Assembly: GCA_903927495.1 (NCBI GenBank)
Contig: CAIYNH010001000.1
Span: 1 to 5,870 of the forward strand
Reading direction: 5' to 3'
Length of the DNA: 5,870 nucleotides
Source of the DNA: an uncultured beta proteobacterium
GTDB taxonomy: Bacteria > Pseudomonadota > Gammaproteobacteria > Burkholderiales > Burkholderiaceae_C
Shown in pieces: positions 1-5,482 of the stretch. How positions within the stretch are numbered: position 1 is the first letter of the stretch; the number at the start of each line of letters is the position of its first letter. A model generated the notes under the pieces. That model ran no database searches. It saw only the letters and a list, made by a program, of their open reading frames with translations, and had not been told where the DNA came from. The translations under genes were made by a program, and so were the position numbers.

Positions 1-612
1 GCGCTGGCTGTCCGGATCAAAAGTCCGAATACTGTCAATTTCGTCGTCAAATAGGTCCACACGGTAAGGTACCGGGCTGCCCATGGGAAACAGGTCAATC
101 AAACCACCACGCACTGCGTACTCGCCAGGGCTGACCACTTGGGTTACGTGGCTGTAGCCGGCCAGCGTTAACTGGGCTTTTAGTTTGGCTTCGTTGAGTT
201 GCTGTTTGACTTTGAAGTGGAAGGTGGTGCCTGCCAGAAAGCTCGGTGGAGCCAATCGGTACAGCGCTGTGGTGGCCGGCACGATGACCACGTCGGCACC
301 GGTTTCTTTGTCGTGCTGGCTGATGCGCCACAGTGTGGCCAAGCGCTCGCTGATCAGGTCCTGGTGCGGCGAAAAGGTATCAAAGGGCAGCGTTTCCCAG
401 TCGGGAAATAGCACGCAGCGCAAGTTTGGCGCAAAAAATGCCATTTCATCAATCAGGCGCTGGGCATCTGGCGCGCTGGCAGTCACGATAGCGGTGACCT
501 TTGCGGCTGCTTTGTCACGCAGCGCTAGCTGGGCCAGTAGCAAGGCATCGGCAGAGCCGACGGGCCGTGGCAGGGTGTAGCGCTTGCCAGGGTTGAGTTT
601 GGGTAAATCCAT
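1..612 (-). CDS. mfd: Transcription-repair coupling factor Mfd, N-terminal part (3' end outside window)
   Basis: Mfd is a cytoplasmic DNA translocase that removes RNA polymerase stalled at lesions and recruits UvrA for transcription-coupled repair. The frame is open from an ATG at 612-610 to the window edge, giving 204 residues of a family usually near 1150. Visible landmarks are RYTLPRPVG (residues 11-19), the FPDWETLPFDTFSPHQD segment (69-85) and the UvrB-like module with EYAVRGGLIDLFPMGS (164-179) followed by PYRVDLFDDEIDSIR (182-196). From memory of E. coli Mfd, R165, R181 and F185 contact UvrA; they align with R168, R184 and F188 here, so that surface looks intact. The translocase and RNA polymerase-interacting domains lie beyond the edge. 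The start fits the family N terminus closely, although no clear Shine-Dalgarno precedes it. No in-frame ATG lies further upstream before a stop near 694. The gene diverges from ispD. Confidence 0.95.
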   Translation of the reverse strand, partial: MDLPKLNPGKRYTLPRPVGSADALLLAQLALRDKAAAKVTAIVTASAPDAQRLIDEMAFFAPNLRCVLFPDWETLPFDTFSPHQDLISERLATLWRISQHDKETGADVVIVPATTALYRLAPPSFLAGTTFHFKVKQQLNEAKLKAQLTLAGYSHVTQVVSPGEYAVRGGLIDLFPMGSPVPYRVDLFDDEIDSIRTFDPDSQR

Positions 613-881
613 GCAGGGTGGGCGGCTGTGCTGAGCAGTTGCCAGGTGTGTAAATAAGCCAAAAATGAGATCCACCCCAGGCGTTGCGGTGATTCAAACT
701 GATGCGGCTAAAGCTGGCCTTGACCTTGTCGGCTTCAATTTGGGCCAAATATATTCGGGCTGGCGTTTGCTGTTTGCCAAACCGCTCGAATTGTTAAGCA
801 CCCACATGACACCGAAACAGCTTTACCTTAAATCAAAGCGCTCCGGAGTAGGTGGAGTGTGTCTACATCAGTTTAAATCGA

Positions 882-906
882 CCCGCTGGCGGGGTGTTTG
901 TCATTT
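882..906 (+). terminator. Terminator-like GC hairpin upstream of ispD (weak)
   Basis: CCCG (882-885) pairs with CGGG (890-893) around a CTGG loop and is followed by a U-rich but interrupted stretch, GTGTTTGTCATTT. The stem is only 4 bp and no plus-strand gene lies upstream. It could end a leader or small transcript, act as an attenuator, or be fortuitous. Its downstream T-rich stretch overlaps the proposed -35 of ispD. Confidence 0.25.
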
Positions 907-928
907 AATACGGGTTGGATTCTAGAAT
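898..928 (+). promoter_or_regulatory. Candidate sigma-70 promoter for ispD-ispF
   Basis: TTGTCA (898-903, 5 of 6 to TTGACA) and TAGAAT (923-928, 5 of 6 to TATAAT) are separated by 19 bases, slightly longer than optimal. Initiation would fall near 935, about 15 bases before the ispD ATG, leaving a very short leader. The -10 lies inside a perfect 10-bp palindrome ATTCTAGAAT (919-928). A TTGACA at 930-935 is too close to the start codon to serve as the -35 of this gene. Confidence 0.3.
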
Positions 929-949
929 GTTGACAACACTCAATCAGCT

Positions 950-1675
950 ATGCCCAACAAATCCCCTGAAGTTTCACAAGCGCCACGATGCTGGGCGCTC
1001 ATTCCCTGTGCCGGAACAGGTTCAAGAGCCGGCGCGGCCGGTCCCAAACAGTACCAGTCGCTGGTTGGCAAACCCATGGTGATGCACACGCTGGCGGCAT
1101 TTTCGGCGGTGCGCCGGATTGATCAGACTGTGGTGGTGGTGTCTGCGGAGGATGCGTTTTTTGCCGATCAACATTTACAAAATGCTACGTTTATGGTAGC
1201 TAACTGTGGTGGATCAACAAGGGCTACAAGCGTTTTTAATGGTTTGATTTGGTTGATAGATTACGGTGCAGCTGCACACGATTGGGTGTTGGTGCATGAT
1301 GCCGCACGCTGCCTGATTCGCGCCGATCAGATCAACCAGTTGCTGGATGCCTGTCTGCCCGATGAAGTGGGTGGATTGCTGGCGTTGCCTTTGCCTGATA
1401 CGCTCAAGCAGGAAGTCAACGGCCGGGTGGCCAGCACTTTGGTGCGGCATGACAAGTGGCTGGCTCAAACACCACAAATGTTTCGCATTGGCAGCCTGAT
1501 TGATGCCTTGCAACTTGCAGGTGACACCGTCACGGATGAATCGAGTGCGATAGAAGCCATGGGTTTAAGCCCGAAGTTGGTGCCTGGCAGCGCGGAAAAT
1601 TTCAAGGTCACTTATCCGCAAGACTTCTCCATGGCACAAGCGCTGCTGACGAGTCGTTCAGCTCTGACAACATGA
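950..1675 (+). CDS. ispD: 2-C-methyl-D-erythritol 4-phosphate cytidylyltransferase IspD
   Basis: IspD transfers CMP from CTP to 2-C-methyl-D-erythritol 4-phosphate, the third step of the cytosolic MEP pathway to isopentenyl diphosphate. The protein has 241 residues, normal for the family. The N-terminal nucleotide-binding signature [19 protein letters not shown] lies at residues 17-35, with R26 and K33 matching the catalytic Arg and Lys of E. coli IspD (R20, K27). VHDAAR at 115-120 supplies the metal-binding Asp (D117). R166 before the WLAQTPQMF motif and K219 in NFKVTYPQD match the substrate-binding Arg and Lys. TDESSAIE (195-202) is also typical. The ATG is the only good start, because ALIPCAG follows it by the usual distance, but no Shine-Dalgarno is visible before it. 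The stop overlaps the ispF start (ATGA), so the two are almost certainly cotranscribed and translationally coupled. Confidence 0.97.
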   Translation: MPNKSPEVSQAPRCWALIPCAGTGSRAGAAGPKQYQSLVGKPMVMHTLAAFSAVRRIDQTVVVVSAEDAFFADQHLQNATFMVANCGGSTRATSVFNGLIWLIDYGAAAHDWVLVHDAARCLIRADQINQLLDACLPDEVGGLLALPLPDTLKQEVNGRVASTLVRHDKWLAQTPQMFRIGSLIDALQLAGDTVTDESSAIEAMGLSPKLVPGSAENFKVTYPQDFSMAQALLTSRSALTT

Positions 1676-2148
1676 TTTTCAGGATCGGCGAAGGCTGGGA
1701 TATTCACGCGCTGGTGGCTGGGCGCAAACTGATGCTGGGTGGCGTTGAGGTGCCCTATCATCTGGGCCTGCTGGGTCACTCCGATGCGGATGTGCTGTTG
1801 CATGCCATCACCGATGCGCTGCTCGGTGCGGCGGCCCTGGGCGATATTGGCACTCATTTTCCTGATACCGATGCCAATTTCAAGGGGGCCGATTCGAGCC
1901 TACTGCTAACTGAGGCAGCCCGCCGTGTGCGCGAGAAAGGCTTTCAAATCAGCAACGTTGACAGCACCGTGATCGCACAGGCACCTCGACTGATACCCTA
2001 CATGCCAGCAATTCGCGCCAAGTTGGCGCAAACCCTGGGCATAACCGCCGAACAGGTCAACGTCAAAGCAAAAACGGCAGAAAAAATGGGCCCTGTTGGC
2101 GCTGGTCAAGCCATTGAAGCGCGTGCGGCGGTACTGTTGACGGCTTAA
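1672..2148 (+). CDS. ispF: 2-C-methyl-D-erythritol 2,4-cyclodiphosphate synthase IspF
   Basis: IspF cyclises CDP-2-C-methyl-D-erythritol 2-phosphate to 2-C-methyl-D-erythritol 2,4-cyclodiphosphate with release of CMP, the fifth step of the MEP pathway. It is a homotrimer with a zinc site and a second divalent metal at subunit interfaces. The 158-residue length is normal. Metal ligands are visible as D10 and H12 in GEGWDIHAL and H44 in the signature [18 protein letters not shown] (37-54). [11 protein letters not shown] (58-68), FKGADS (70-75), [12 protein letters not shown] (101-112) and [13 protein letters not shown] (131-143) are all conserved family blocks. Translation starts inside the ispD stop codon overlap, so coupling explains the lack of an independent ribosome site. 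The enzyme between IspD and IspF in the pathway (IspE) is not encoded in this window. No clear intrinsic terminator follows the stop. Confidence 0.98.
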   Translation: MIFRIGEGWDIHALVAGRKLMLGGVEVPYHLGLLGHSDADVLLHAITDALLGAAALGDIGTHFPDTDANFKGADSSLLLTEAARRVREKGFQISNVDSTVIAQAPRLIPYMPAIRAKLAQTLGITAEQVNVKAKTAEKMGPVGAGQAIEARAAVLLTA

Positions 2149-2205
2149 AGGGTTGGACGAATCGATCTCTCGTCGTGGAGCCAGCTAGACCCGGCACATG
2201 CGTAC

Positions 2206-2223
2206 GCGCAGGCTACCTTGCGC
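2206..2223. repeat. Inverted repeat downstream of ispF
   Basis: GCGCAGG and CTTGCGC form a 7-bp stem (one G-U pair on the plus strand) around a CTAC loop, 58 bases after the ispF stop. The following plus-strand bases are A-rich rather than T-rich, so it is not a classical intrinsic terminator. It may instead protect the 3' end of the ispDF mRNA or be incidental. Confidence 0.35.
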
Positions 2224-2228
2224 AATTC

Positions 2229-2276
2229 AAAAAATTATATGAAAAGTGCTTCAATCGCATAACTGACGGGCGATTG
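2229..2276 (-). terminator. Probable terminator of the CaiB/BaiF-family gene
   Basis: On the minus strand, six bases past the stop of the racemase-like gene, CAATCGC (2276-2270) and GCGATTG (2258-2252) form a perfect 7-bp stem with an 11-base loop. Reading on, the transcript carries TTTT (2245-2242) and then TTTTTT (2234-2229) in an AT-rich stretch. The large loop and the gap before the U tract make it imperfect, but its position between convergent genes fits termination. Confidence 0.45.
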
Positions 2277-2282
2277 TAGCTA

Positions 2283-3191
2283 TCAAGTTGGGAGCGTATA
2301 GAGTGGTATATCGTGCTCTTGTGCTAATTTTTCTAATTCTTTGCGGGTGTGGTTTGCAAAAAATTGTTTGAAATACTGGTGGGTTGAAGCTGTCATCATC
2401 ATGGCGGGGGTGTTCCACGCCAGACCAGTCACAGCGCACAAGGATTTGGCAAAGTGTGGCTCAAGTGCGGCCACGGCCACGCGACCGTCCTTGCATGGAT
2501 ACACCTGATAACCGGCATGACCCCCACCAATCAGTGTGCCGGGCAGGGTCAAACCCCAGGCGCGTGGCAGGGCCAGATGGGCAGATGCATCGGACAGGGC
2601 GACTTCCATAAAACAGCCCTGTCCGGTTTGGCGCTGATGTAAAAGGGTTTGCAACACGGCCTCGGTAGCCATCAAGGCACCGCCCATGTCGGCATAGAGC
2701 GTTGCAGGCATGATCAGTCCACTCAGAAGGTCGTTTTCAGCCATGTAGGTCAAGTCGTGGCCCGGCTCTTCAGCGCGCGCAGCCGGTGACCCGACGATGC
2801 TTACCAGTGACAACTTGGGATAACGTTGGTGCAGAGCCTGCCAGTTCAAGCCCAGTTTTGTCAGTGCACTCGGGCGAAACGAGGTGATAAGCACCTCAGT
2901 TTTGAGCAGCTCTAGGTGCAGTGTTTTTTGCCCTTTGTCAGTCTTCAGATCAGCACACTTGATGCGGATGCCAGCGTGCAGCGCGTCATAGGCGGGTCGG
3001 CTGTACTGGCTCATCGGGTCGCCGGAGCTGCCGGGTGGCGCATTGGCCGGGGCCGGGGGCTCGACCTTGAGGCAGTTTGCACCCATGCGTTTGAGGCGCC
3101 AGAGTGCGGCGGGGCCAGGCAGATTAAGGCTCAGGCTGAGAATACGCACGCCTTTGAGTGGTTGAAGTGGTTTTGCAGTGGTACGGGTCAT
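2283..3191 (-). CDS. CaiB/BaiF family protein, alpha-methylacyl-CoA racemase-like, short C terminus
   Basis: The 302-residue product belongs to the family III CoA-transferase (CaiB/BaiF) superfamily. The N terminus has the family pattern PLKGVRILSLSLNLPGPAA (11-29), then KRMGANCLKVEPP (34-46) and LITSFRPSALTKLGL (101-115). It resembles the racemase branch (AMACR; MCR of Mycobacterium tuberculosis), which epimerises 2-methylacyl-CoA esters, more than formyl-CoA transferases. PGHDLTYMA (143-151) gives H145, YADMGGALMA (166-175) gives D168, and AALEPHF (241-247) gives E244, matching the recalled MCR residues H126, D156 and E241; R106 matches R91. Racemases are usually about 360-400 residues and continue past the point where this one stops (IPLYTLPT), so the C-terminal segment that normally returns to the large domain is missing. 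The stop TGA is followed directly by TAG. The ATG sits correctly before LKGVR but lacks an obvious Shine-Dalgarno. The substrate is unknown, and CoA transferase activity cannot be excluded. Confidence 0.88.
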   Translation of the reverse strand: MTRTTAKPLQPLKGVRILSLSLNLPGPAALWRLKRMGANCLKVEPPAPANAPPGSSGDPMSQYSRPAYDALHAGIRIKCADLKTDKGQKTLHLELLKTEVLITSFRPSALTKLGLNWQALHQRYPKLSLVSIVGSPAARAEEPGHDLTYMAENDLLSGLIMPATLYADMGGALMATEAVLQTLLHQRQTGQGCFMEVALSDASAHLALPRAWGLTLPGTLIGGGHAGYQVYPCKDGRVAVAALEPHFAKSLCAVTGLAWNTPAMMMTASTHQYFKQFFANHTRKELEKLAQEHDIPLYTLPT

Positions 3192-3357
3192 GGAAAATCA
3201 GTTGGTTGTTTCTGTAATTAAAGCAGACTGCATTTGAGTTTGGCGCTTCTCACTCATTAGTCATATTTGATAGCGCTTTCATGGACTTGGCAGTCGTATG
3301 GATAAGCCTTTGGCGGCTGTTGCGAAGGGGAGGGGCGGTTAGAATTGAAGCTCACGG

Positions 3358-3372
3358 AAGATACATTATCTT
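3358..3372. promoter_or_regulatory. Candidate operator, perfect 15-bp dyad
   Basis: AAGATA (3358-3363), a CAT spacer and TATCTT (3367-3372) form a perfect inverted repeat with 6-bp arms. It lies 78 bases before the ATG of the flavoprotein gene and 166 bases from the start of the divergent gene. This size and symmetry suit a dimeric helix-turn-helix repressor site, but no regulator gene lies in the window and the family cannot be named. Confidence 0.35.
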
Positions 3373-3405
3373 GCCATATTCTGCCTCCTGACATCCTTTT
3401 GGCTT

Positions 3406-3440
3406 AGGCCCTTGGGCCTCTCGAAGCGGTCAGATCGCTT
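3406..3440 (+). promoter_or_regulatory. Two consecutive leader hairpins before the flavoprotein ribosome site
   Basis: AGGCCC and GGGCCT (3406-3419) form a self-complementary hairpin, 5 bp with a CTTG loop. Four bases later AAGCG (3424-3428) pairs with CGCTT (3436-3440), extended inward by a G-U and a U-A pair to leave a three-base loop. The second stem ends exactly where the Shine-Dalgarno AAGGA begins. If transcribed, this leader could affect ribosome access or mRNA stability. Confidence 0.35.
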
Positions 3441-3445
3441 AAGGA
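3441..3445 (+). promoter_or_regulatory. Ribosome binding site of the nitronate monooxygenase-like gene
   Basis: AAGGA lies five bases before the ATG at 3451. It decides the start in favour of this ATG over an in-frame TTG at 3412, which has no ribosome site and would add 13 unrelated residues encoded by the leader hairpins. Confidence 0.75.
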
Positions 3446-3450
3446 TTTTC

Positions 3451-4695
3451 ATGAAACGCGTGGATGATTTTCGCCTGAAGTTCGGTAACAAGGAATACGT
3501 GCCGATCATGGTGGGTGGTATGGGGGTTGACATCTCAACGGCTGAGTTGGCGCTGGAGGCGGCACGCCTGGGCGGCATTGGACATATTTCGGATGCCATG
3601 GTCAATGATGTCTCGGATCGGCGCTTTGACACCACTTTTGTCAAAGACAAAACCCGTCAGTACAAGTACAACATCGACAATGCCGACAAGTCTGCCGTCA
3701 AATTTGATCTCAACGTGCTGGCCGAGGCCACCCGTCGACATGTGGGTTCCACCATGGAGGCAAAAAAGGGCGATGGCCTTATTTTTGTCAACTGCATGGA
3801 AAAACTGACCATGAATGGCCCACGTGAAACGCTGCAGGTGCGCATGGCCTCGGCTCTTGACGCAGGCGTGGATGGCATCACCTTGAGTGCGGGCTTGCAT
3901 CTGGGTTCGTTTGGCCTGATAGCTGAGCACCCCCGTTTTCGCGATGCCAAACTGGGCATCATCGTCTCCAGTGTGCGGGCCTTGCAATTGTTTCTGCGCA
4001 AAAATGCGCGACTTAACCGTTTTCCCGATTTTGTGGTGGTTGAAGGTCCACTGGCGGGTGGCCATTTGGGCTTCGGCATGGACTGGGCTCAGTACGATCT
4101 GGCGACCATTGTGGCGGAGGTAGTAGCTTACGTACAAGCCGAGCAACTCGCTATTCCGGTGATTGCTGCAGGCGGTATTTTTACCGGTAGCGATGCCGTC
4201 TCGTTCCTTGAATCCGGTTCTGCTGCAGTGCAGGTTGCGACCCGATTTACGGTGGCGAACGAGTGCGGGCTGCCGACCCATGTCAAACAGGATTACTTTC
4301 GCGCCAGCGAAGCGGACATCGAAGTCAACACCATTTCACCCACTGGCTACCCCATGCGCATGCTCAAAGGCTCACCCGCGATTGGTGACGGCATTCGTCC
4401 TGGCTGTGAGTCTTACGGCTATTTGCTGGATGGTTCGGGTAATTGCGCCTACATCACGGCCTACAACCGCGAACTTGCGCTGCACCCGGACGGCAAGAAT
4501 ATCTCGGTCAAGGACAAAACCTGTCTGTGCACGCAAATGCGTAATTTCAAGCTTTGGACCTGCGGCCACTACACCTACCGCCTGAAAGACACGACTCTAC
4601 GAAACGCCGATGGCAGTTACCAGACGCTCAGCGCAGAGCATATTTTCATGGACTACCAGTTCAGCCTTGACCACCAGATTGCGCTGCCAGCTTAG
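3451..4695 (+). CDS. Nitronate monooxygenase / 2-nitropropane dioxygenase family flavoprotein with Cys-rich C-terminal segment
   Basis: The 414-residue protein has the FMN-binding TIM-barrel fold of the nitronate monooxygenase family, whose members oxidise alkyl nitronates or act as NAD(P)H-dependent flavin reductases; it should be cytosolic. VPIMVGGMGVDIST (17-30) is the N-terminal strand that begins the flavin site. Next come ELALEAARLGGIGHIS (32-47), VVVEGPLAGGHLGFG (195-209) with H205 at the catalytic His position of the family, and IPVIAAGGIFTG (235-246) with AVQVATRF (259-266), the phosphate-binding region. FabK-type enoyl-ACP reductases share these motifs, so the substrate is uncertain. 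The last 100 residues exceed the usual 310-360 residue core and carry C319, C332, C358, C360 and C371, including a CLC pair and WTCGHY. This spacing could hold a metal or Fe-S centre, but that is inference. The gene is convergent with the glutaredoxin gene and divergent from the racemase-like gene. Confidence 0.92.
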   Translation: MKRVDDFRLKFGNKEYVPIMVGGMGVDISTAELALEAARLGGIGHISDAMVNDVSDRRFDTTFVKDKTRQYKYNIDNADKSAVKFDLNVLAEATRRHVGSTMEAKKGDGLIFVNCMEKLTMNGPRETLQVRMASALDAGVDGITLSAGLHLGSFGLIAEHPRFRDAKLGIIVSSVRALQLFLRKNARLNRFPDFVVVEGPLAGGHLGFGMDWAQYDLATIVAEVVAYVQAEQLAIPVIAAGGIFTGSDAVSFLESGSAAVQVATRFTVANECGLPTHVKQDYFRASEADIEVNTISPTGYPMRMLKGSPAIGDGIRPGCESYGYLLDGSGNCAYITAYNRELALHPDGKNISVKDKTCLCTQMRNFKLWTCGHYTYRLKDTTLRNADGSYQTLSAEHIFMDYQFSLDHQIALPA

Positions 4696-4703
4696 CTTAG
4701 CTT
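4689..4703 (+). repeat. Three tandem AGCTT units across the stop codon
   Basis: AGCTT occurs three times in a row at 4689-4693, 4694-4698 and 4699-4703. The array spans the TAG stop (4693-4695) of the flavoprotein gene, which is the A-G junction region of the first two units. It is short and may be slippage-derived. Confidence 0.6.
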
Positions 4704-4740
4704 GGCATGCCAAATCTATCGGCCTAATGCCAACCTTATT
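4702..4740 (+). terminator. Candidate terminator between convergent genes
   Basis: TTGGCAT (4702-4708) can pair with ATGCCAA (4727-4733), and inside it GCC (4709-4711) with GGC (4721-4723), giving a 7+3 bp bulged stem. A moderately T-rich CCTTATT follows. The same left arm is also part of a perfect 12-bp palindrome TTGGCATGCCAA (4702-4713), so two structures compete. No good U tract is seen for the minus-strand gene. Confidence 0.35.
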
Positions 4741-4769
4741 CATGTGCAGGCCCTAAAGCCGCACAGCAG

Positions 4770-5468
4770 TCAGAACTGAATACCTGCCGGGTTGGCTTCG
4801 GTGTGCACTGCTGCGGCGGGCGGAATTAGCGGGAAGCTCGCCGATGCAGCTGCTGATGCAGGAACTGCTGGCTTGGCGGACTCGGGTTTAGGCGTTTCGA
4901 CCAAGGGCGTTGCGGCAAGTCTGTGGTAGCCAGCAGGCAGTACCGAGTTCGGCGGATAGGCAGCAGCGTCGAGGTACTGCTTCCACTCAAAAATTGAAAA
5001 ACCTCTGATCTGTTGAGCACCAATAGTTAAAAATGGCAATGAGTTGGCTCCGCTGAGGGCTTGCAAGGCATCGGCATCCTCATTGCTGCTGACGGTTTTT
5101 TCAATAAATGGCACGCCACGGCTGCTCAAAAGAGCCCGGCCAGCATCGCACGGTGCACAATTGGCAGAGCTGTAAAGCGTGACCGGATATTTGCCAACCA
5201 CCTGACGCAACTCGAATGGCAACGCCACAGCGGCCGGTTTGGTGCTGCTGATGATGCCATCGACAGCCGTCACTTTGGCAGCGGTCGCCGGTGGCTTGTC
5301 GGCAAACGTAACGGTACCGTCTGGGCCGACAACGCGGTACACCGTTTGGGCTAGCACGGGTGTGGCGAGCAACACAGCGATAGCGACCCAAGTCATCCCA
5401 GAAACCGAACCCAGGGCGCACTTTGAAGGCCAATAGGAGTCGAATTTTCGGGGAATTCTGGGTGACAT
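4770..5468 (-). CDS. Exported DUF4124-glutaredoxin domain protein
   Basis: The 232-residue product is probably a periplasmic or membrane-attached thiol-disulfide protein. A hydrophobic segment TWVAIAVLLATPVLA (26-40) ends in a plausible signal peptidase site near residues 40-42. TVYRVVGPDGTVTFADKPP (42-60) is a typical DUF4124 module, a small beta domain found after signal peptides in proteobacteria. A glutaredoxin fold follows at about 93-170: YPVTLYSSANCAPC with the redox pair C104 and C107, the cis-Pro in SLPFLTIG (P145), and RGFSIFEWKQYLD (155-167). The tail (about 185-232) is low-complexity Ala/Pro-rich. The N-region is long, with 24 residues before a second Met (M25) from which a conventional signal peptide would start. 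However, the first ATG has the strong ribosome site, so 5468 is preferred. It follows prlC by 13 bases and is very likely cotranscribed. Its partner protein is unknown. Confidence 0.87.
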   Translation of the reverse strand: MSPRIPRKFDSYWPSKCALGSVSGMTWVAIAVLLATPVLAQTVYRVVGPDGTVTFADKPPATAAKVTAVDGIISSTKPAAVALPFELRQVVGKYPVTLYSSANCAPCDAGRALLSSRGVPFIEKTVSSNEDADALQALSGANSLPFLTIGAQQIRGFSIFEWKQYLDAAAYPPNSVLPAGYHRLAATPLVETPKPESAKPAVPASAAASASFPLIPPAAAVHTEANPAGIQF

Positions 5469-5476
5469 GGGTAAGT

Positions 5477-5482
5477 CTCCTT
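5477..5482 (-). promoter_or_regulatory. Ribosome binding site of the DUF4124-glutaredoxin gene
   Basis: AAGGAG is read on the minus strand eight bases before the ATG at 5468 and overlaps the prlC stop codon (TGAAGGAG). It fixes the start at 5468 rather than the later in-frame ATG and implies that ribosomes ending prlC can reload on the next gene. Confidence 0.8.

Larger units (their letters stand above)
613..949. other. Divergent intergenic region between mfd and ispD
   Basis: This 337-base stretch separates the divergent starts of mfd and ispD and must hold both promoters. No convincing coding region was found. A plus-strand frame at 665-925 and a minus-strand frame starting at 748 are open, but neither encodes anything recognisable, and the second runs into mfd in another frame. 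Visible structure: a 13-bp dyad ATTTGG-G-CCAAAT at 738-750, the palindrome CTCCGGAG at 841-848, a GC hairpin at 882-893 and the palindrome ATTCTAGAAT at 919-928. No strong sigma-70 promoter for mfd could be picked out. On the minus strand, TTGGCA at 780-775 and TATATT at 753-748 are consensus-like but 21 bases apart, which is too far for a good promoter. Confidence 0.6.
3192..3450. other. Divergent control region between the racemase-like and nitronate monooxygenase-like genes
   Basis: These 259 bases lie between two divergent starts and contain no supported gene. They hold a 15-bp perfect dyad (3358-3372) and two consecutive hairpins (3406-3440) near the flavoprotein start. No strong sigma-70 promoter was found in either direction. 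TAGAAT at 3340-3345 resembles a -10, but TTGCGA at 3320-3325 is only 14 bases upstream of it. On the minus strand CTGCCA and TCAAAT, 17 bases apart (around 3292-3264), are weak matches. Confidence 0.6.

Noticed and set aside
515..748. Minus-strand 77-codon frame crossing the mfd start
   Set aside because: It overlaps the first part of mfd in another frame; mfd residues in the correct frame match the family from the first codons on.
665..925. 86-codon plus-strand open frame in the mfd-ispD gap
   Set aside because: No recognisable family, no ribosome site before its ATG, and it runs through the hairpin and proposed promoter of ispD. It is kept only as a description of the gap.
930..935. Perfect TTGACA just before ispD as a -35 element
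   Set aside because: Any matching -10 would lie inside ispD near 953-958, where the sequence does not resemble TATAAT, so it cannot drive the assigned start.
2156..2174. GACGA/TCGTC inverted repeat just after ispF as a terminator
   Set aside because: It has only five base pairs, a nine-base loop and no T-rich stretch after it.
2251..2439. Minus-strand frame past the stop of the racemase-like gene, as evidence of a frameshifted C terminus
   Set aside because: The short frame continues past 2283 as YAPNLIATIARQLCD, which shows no CaiB/BaiF C-terminal pattern, so a simple frameshift does not restore the missing segment.
3412..3450. TTG start extending the flavoprotein by 13 residues
   Set aside because: There is no Shine-Dalgarno at 3412, the added residues are encoded by the leader hairpins, and the ATG at 3451 has AAGGA five bases upstream.
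3535..4281. Long minus-strand open frame (248 codons) opposite the flavoprotein gene
   Set aside because: It is fully antisense to a well-supported nitronate monooxygenase-family gene, with no family resemblance and no ribosome site; this is a codon-bias shadow.
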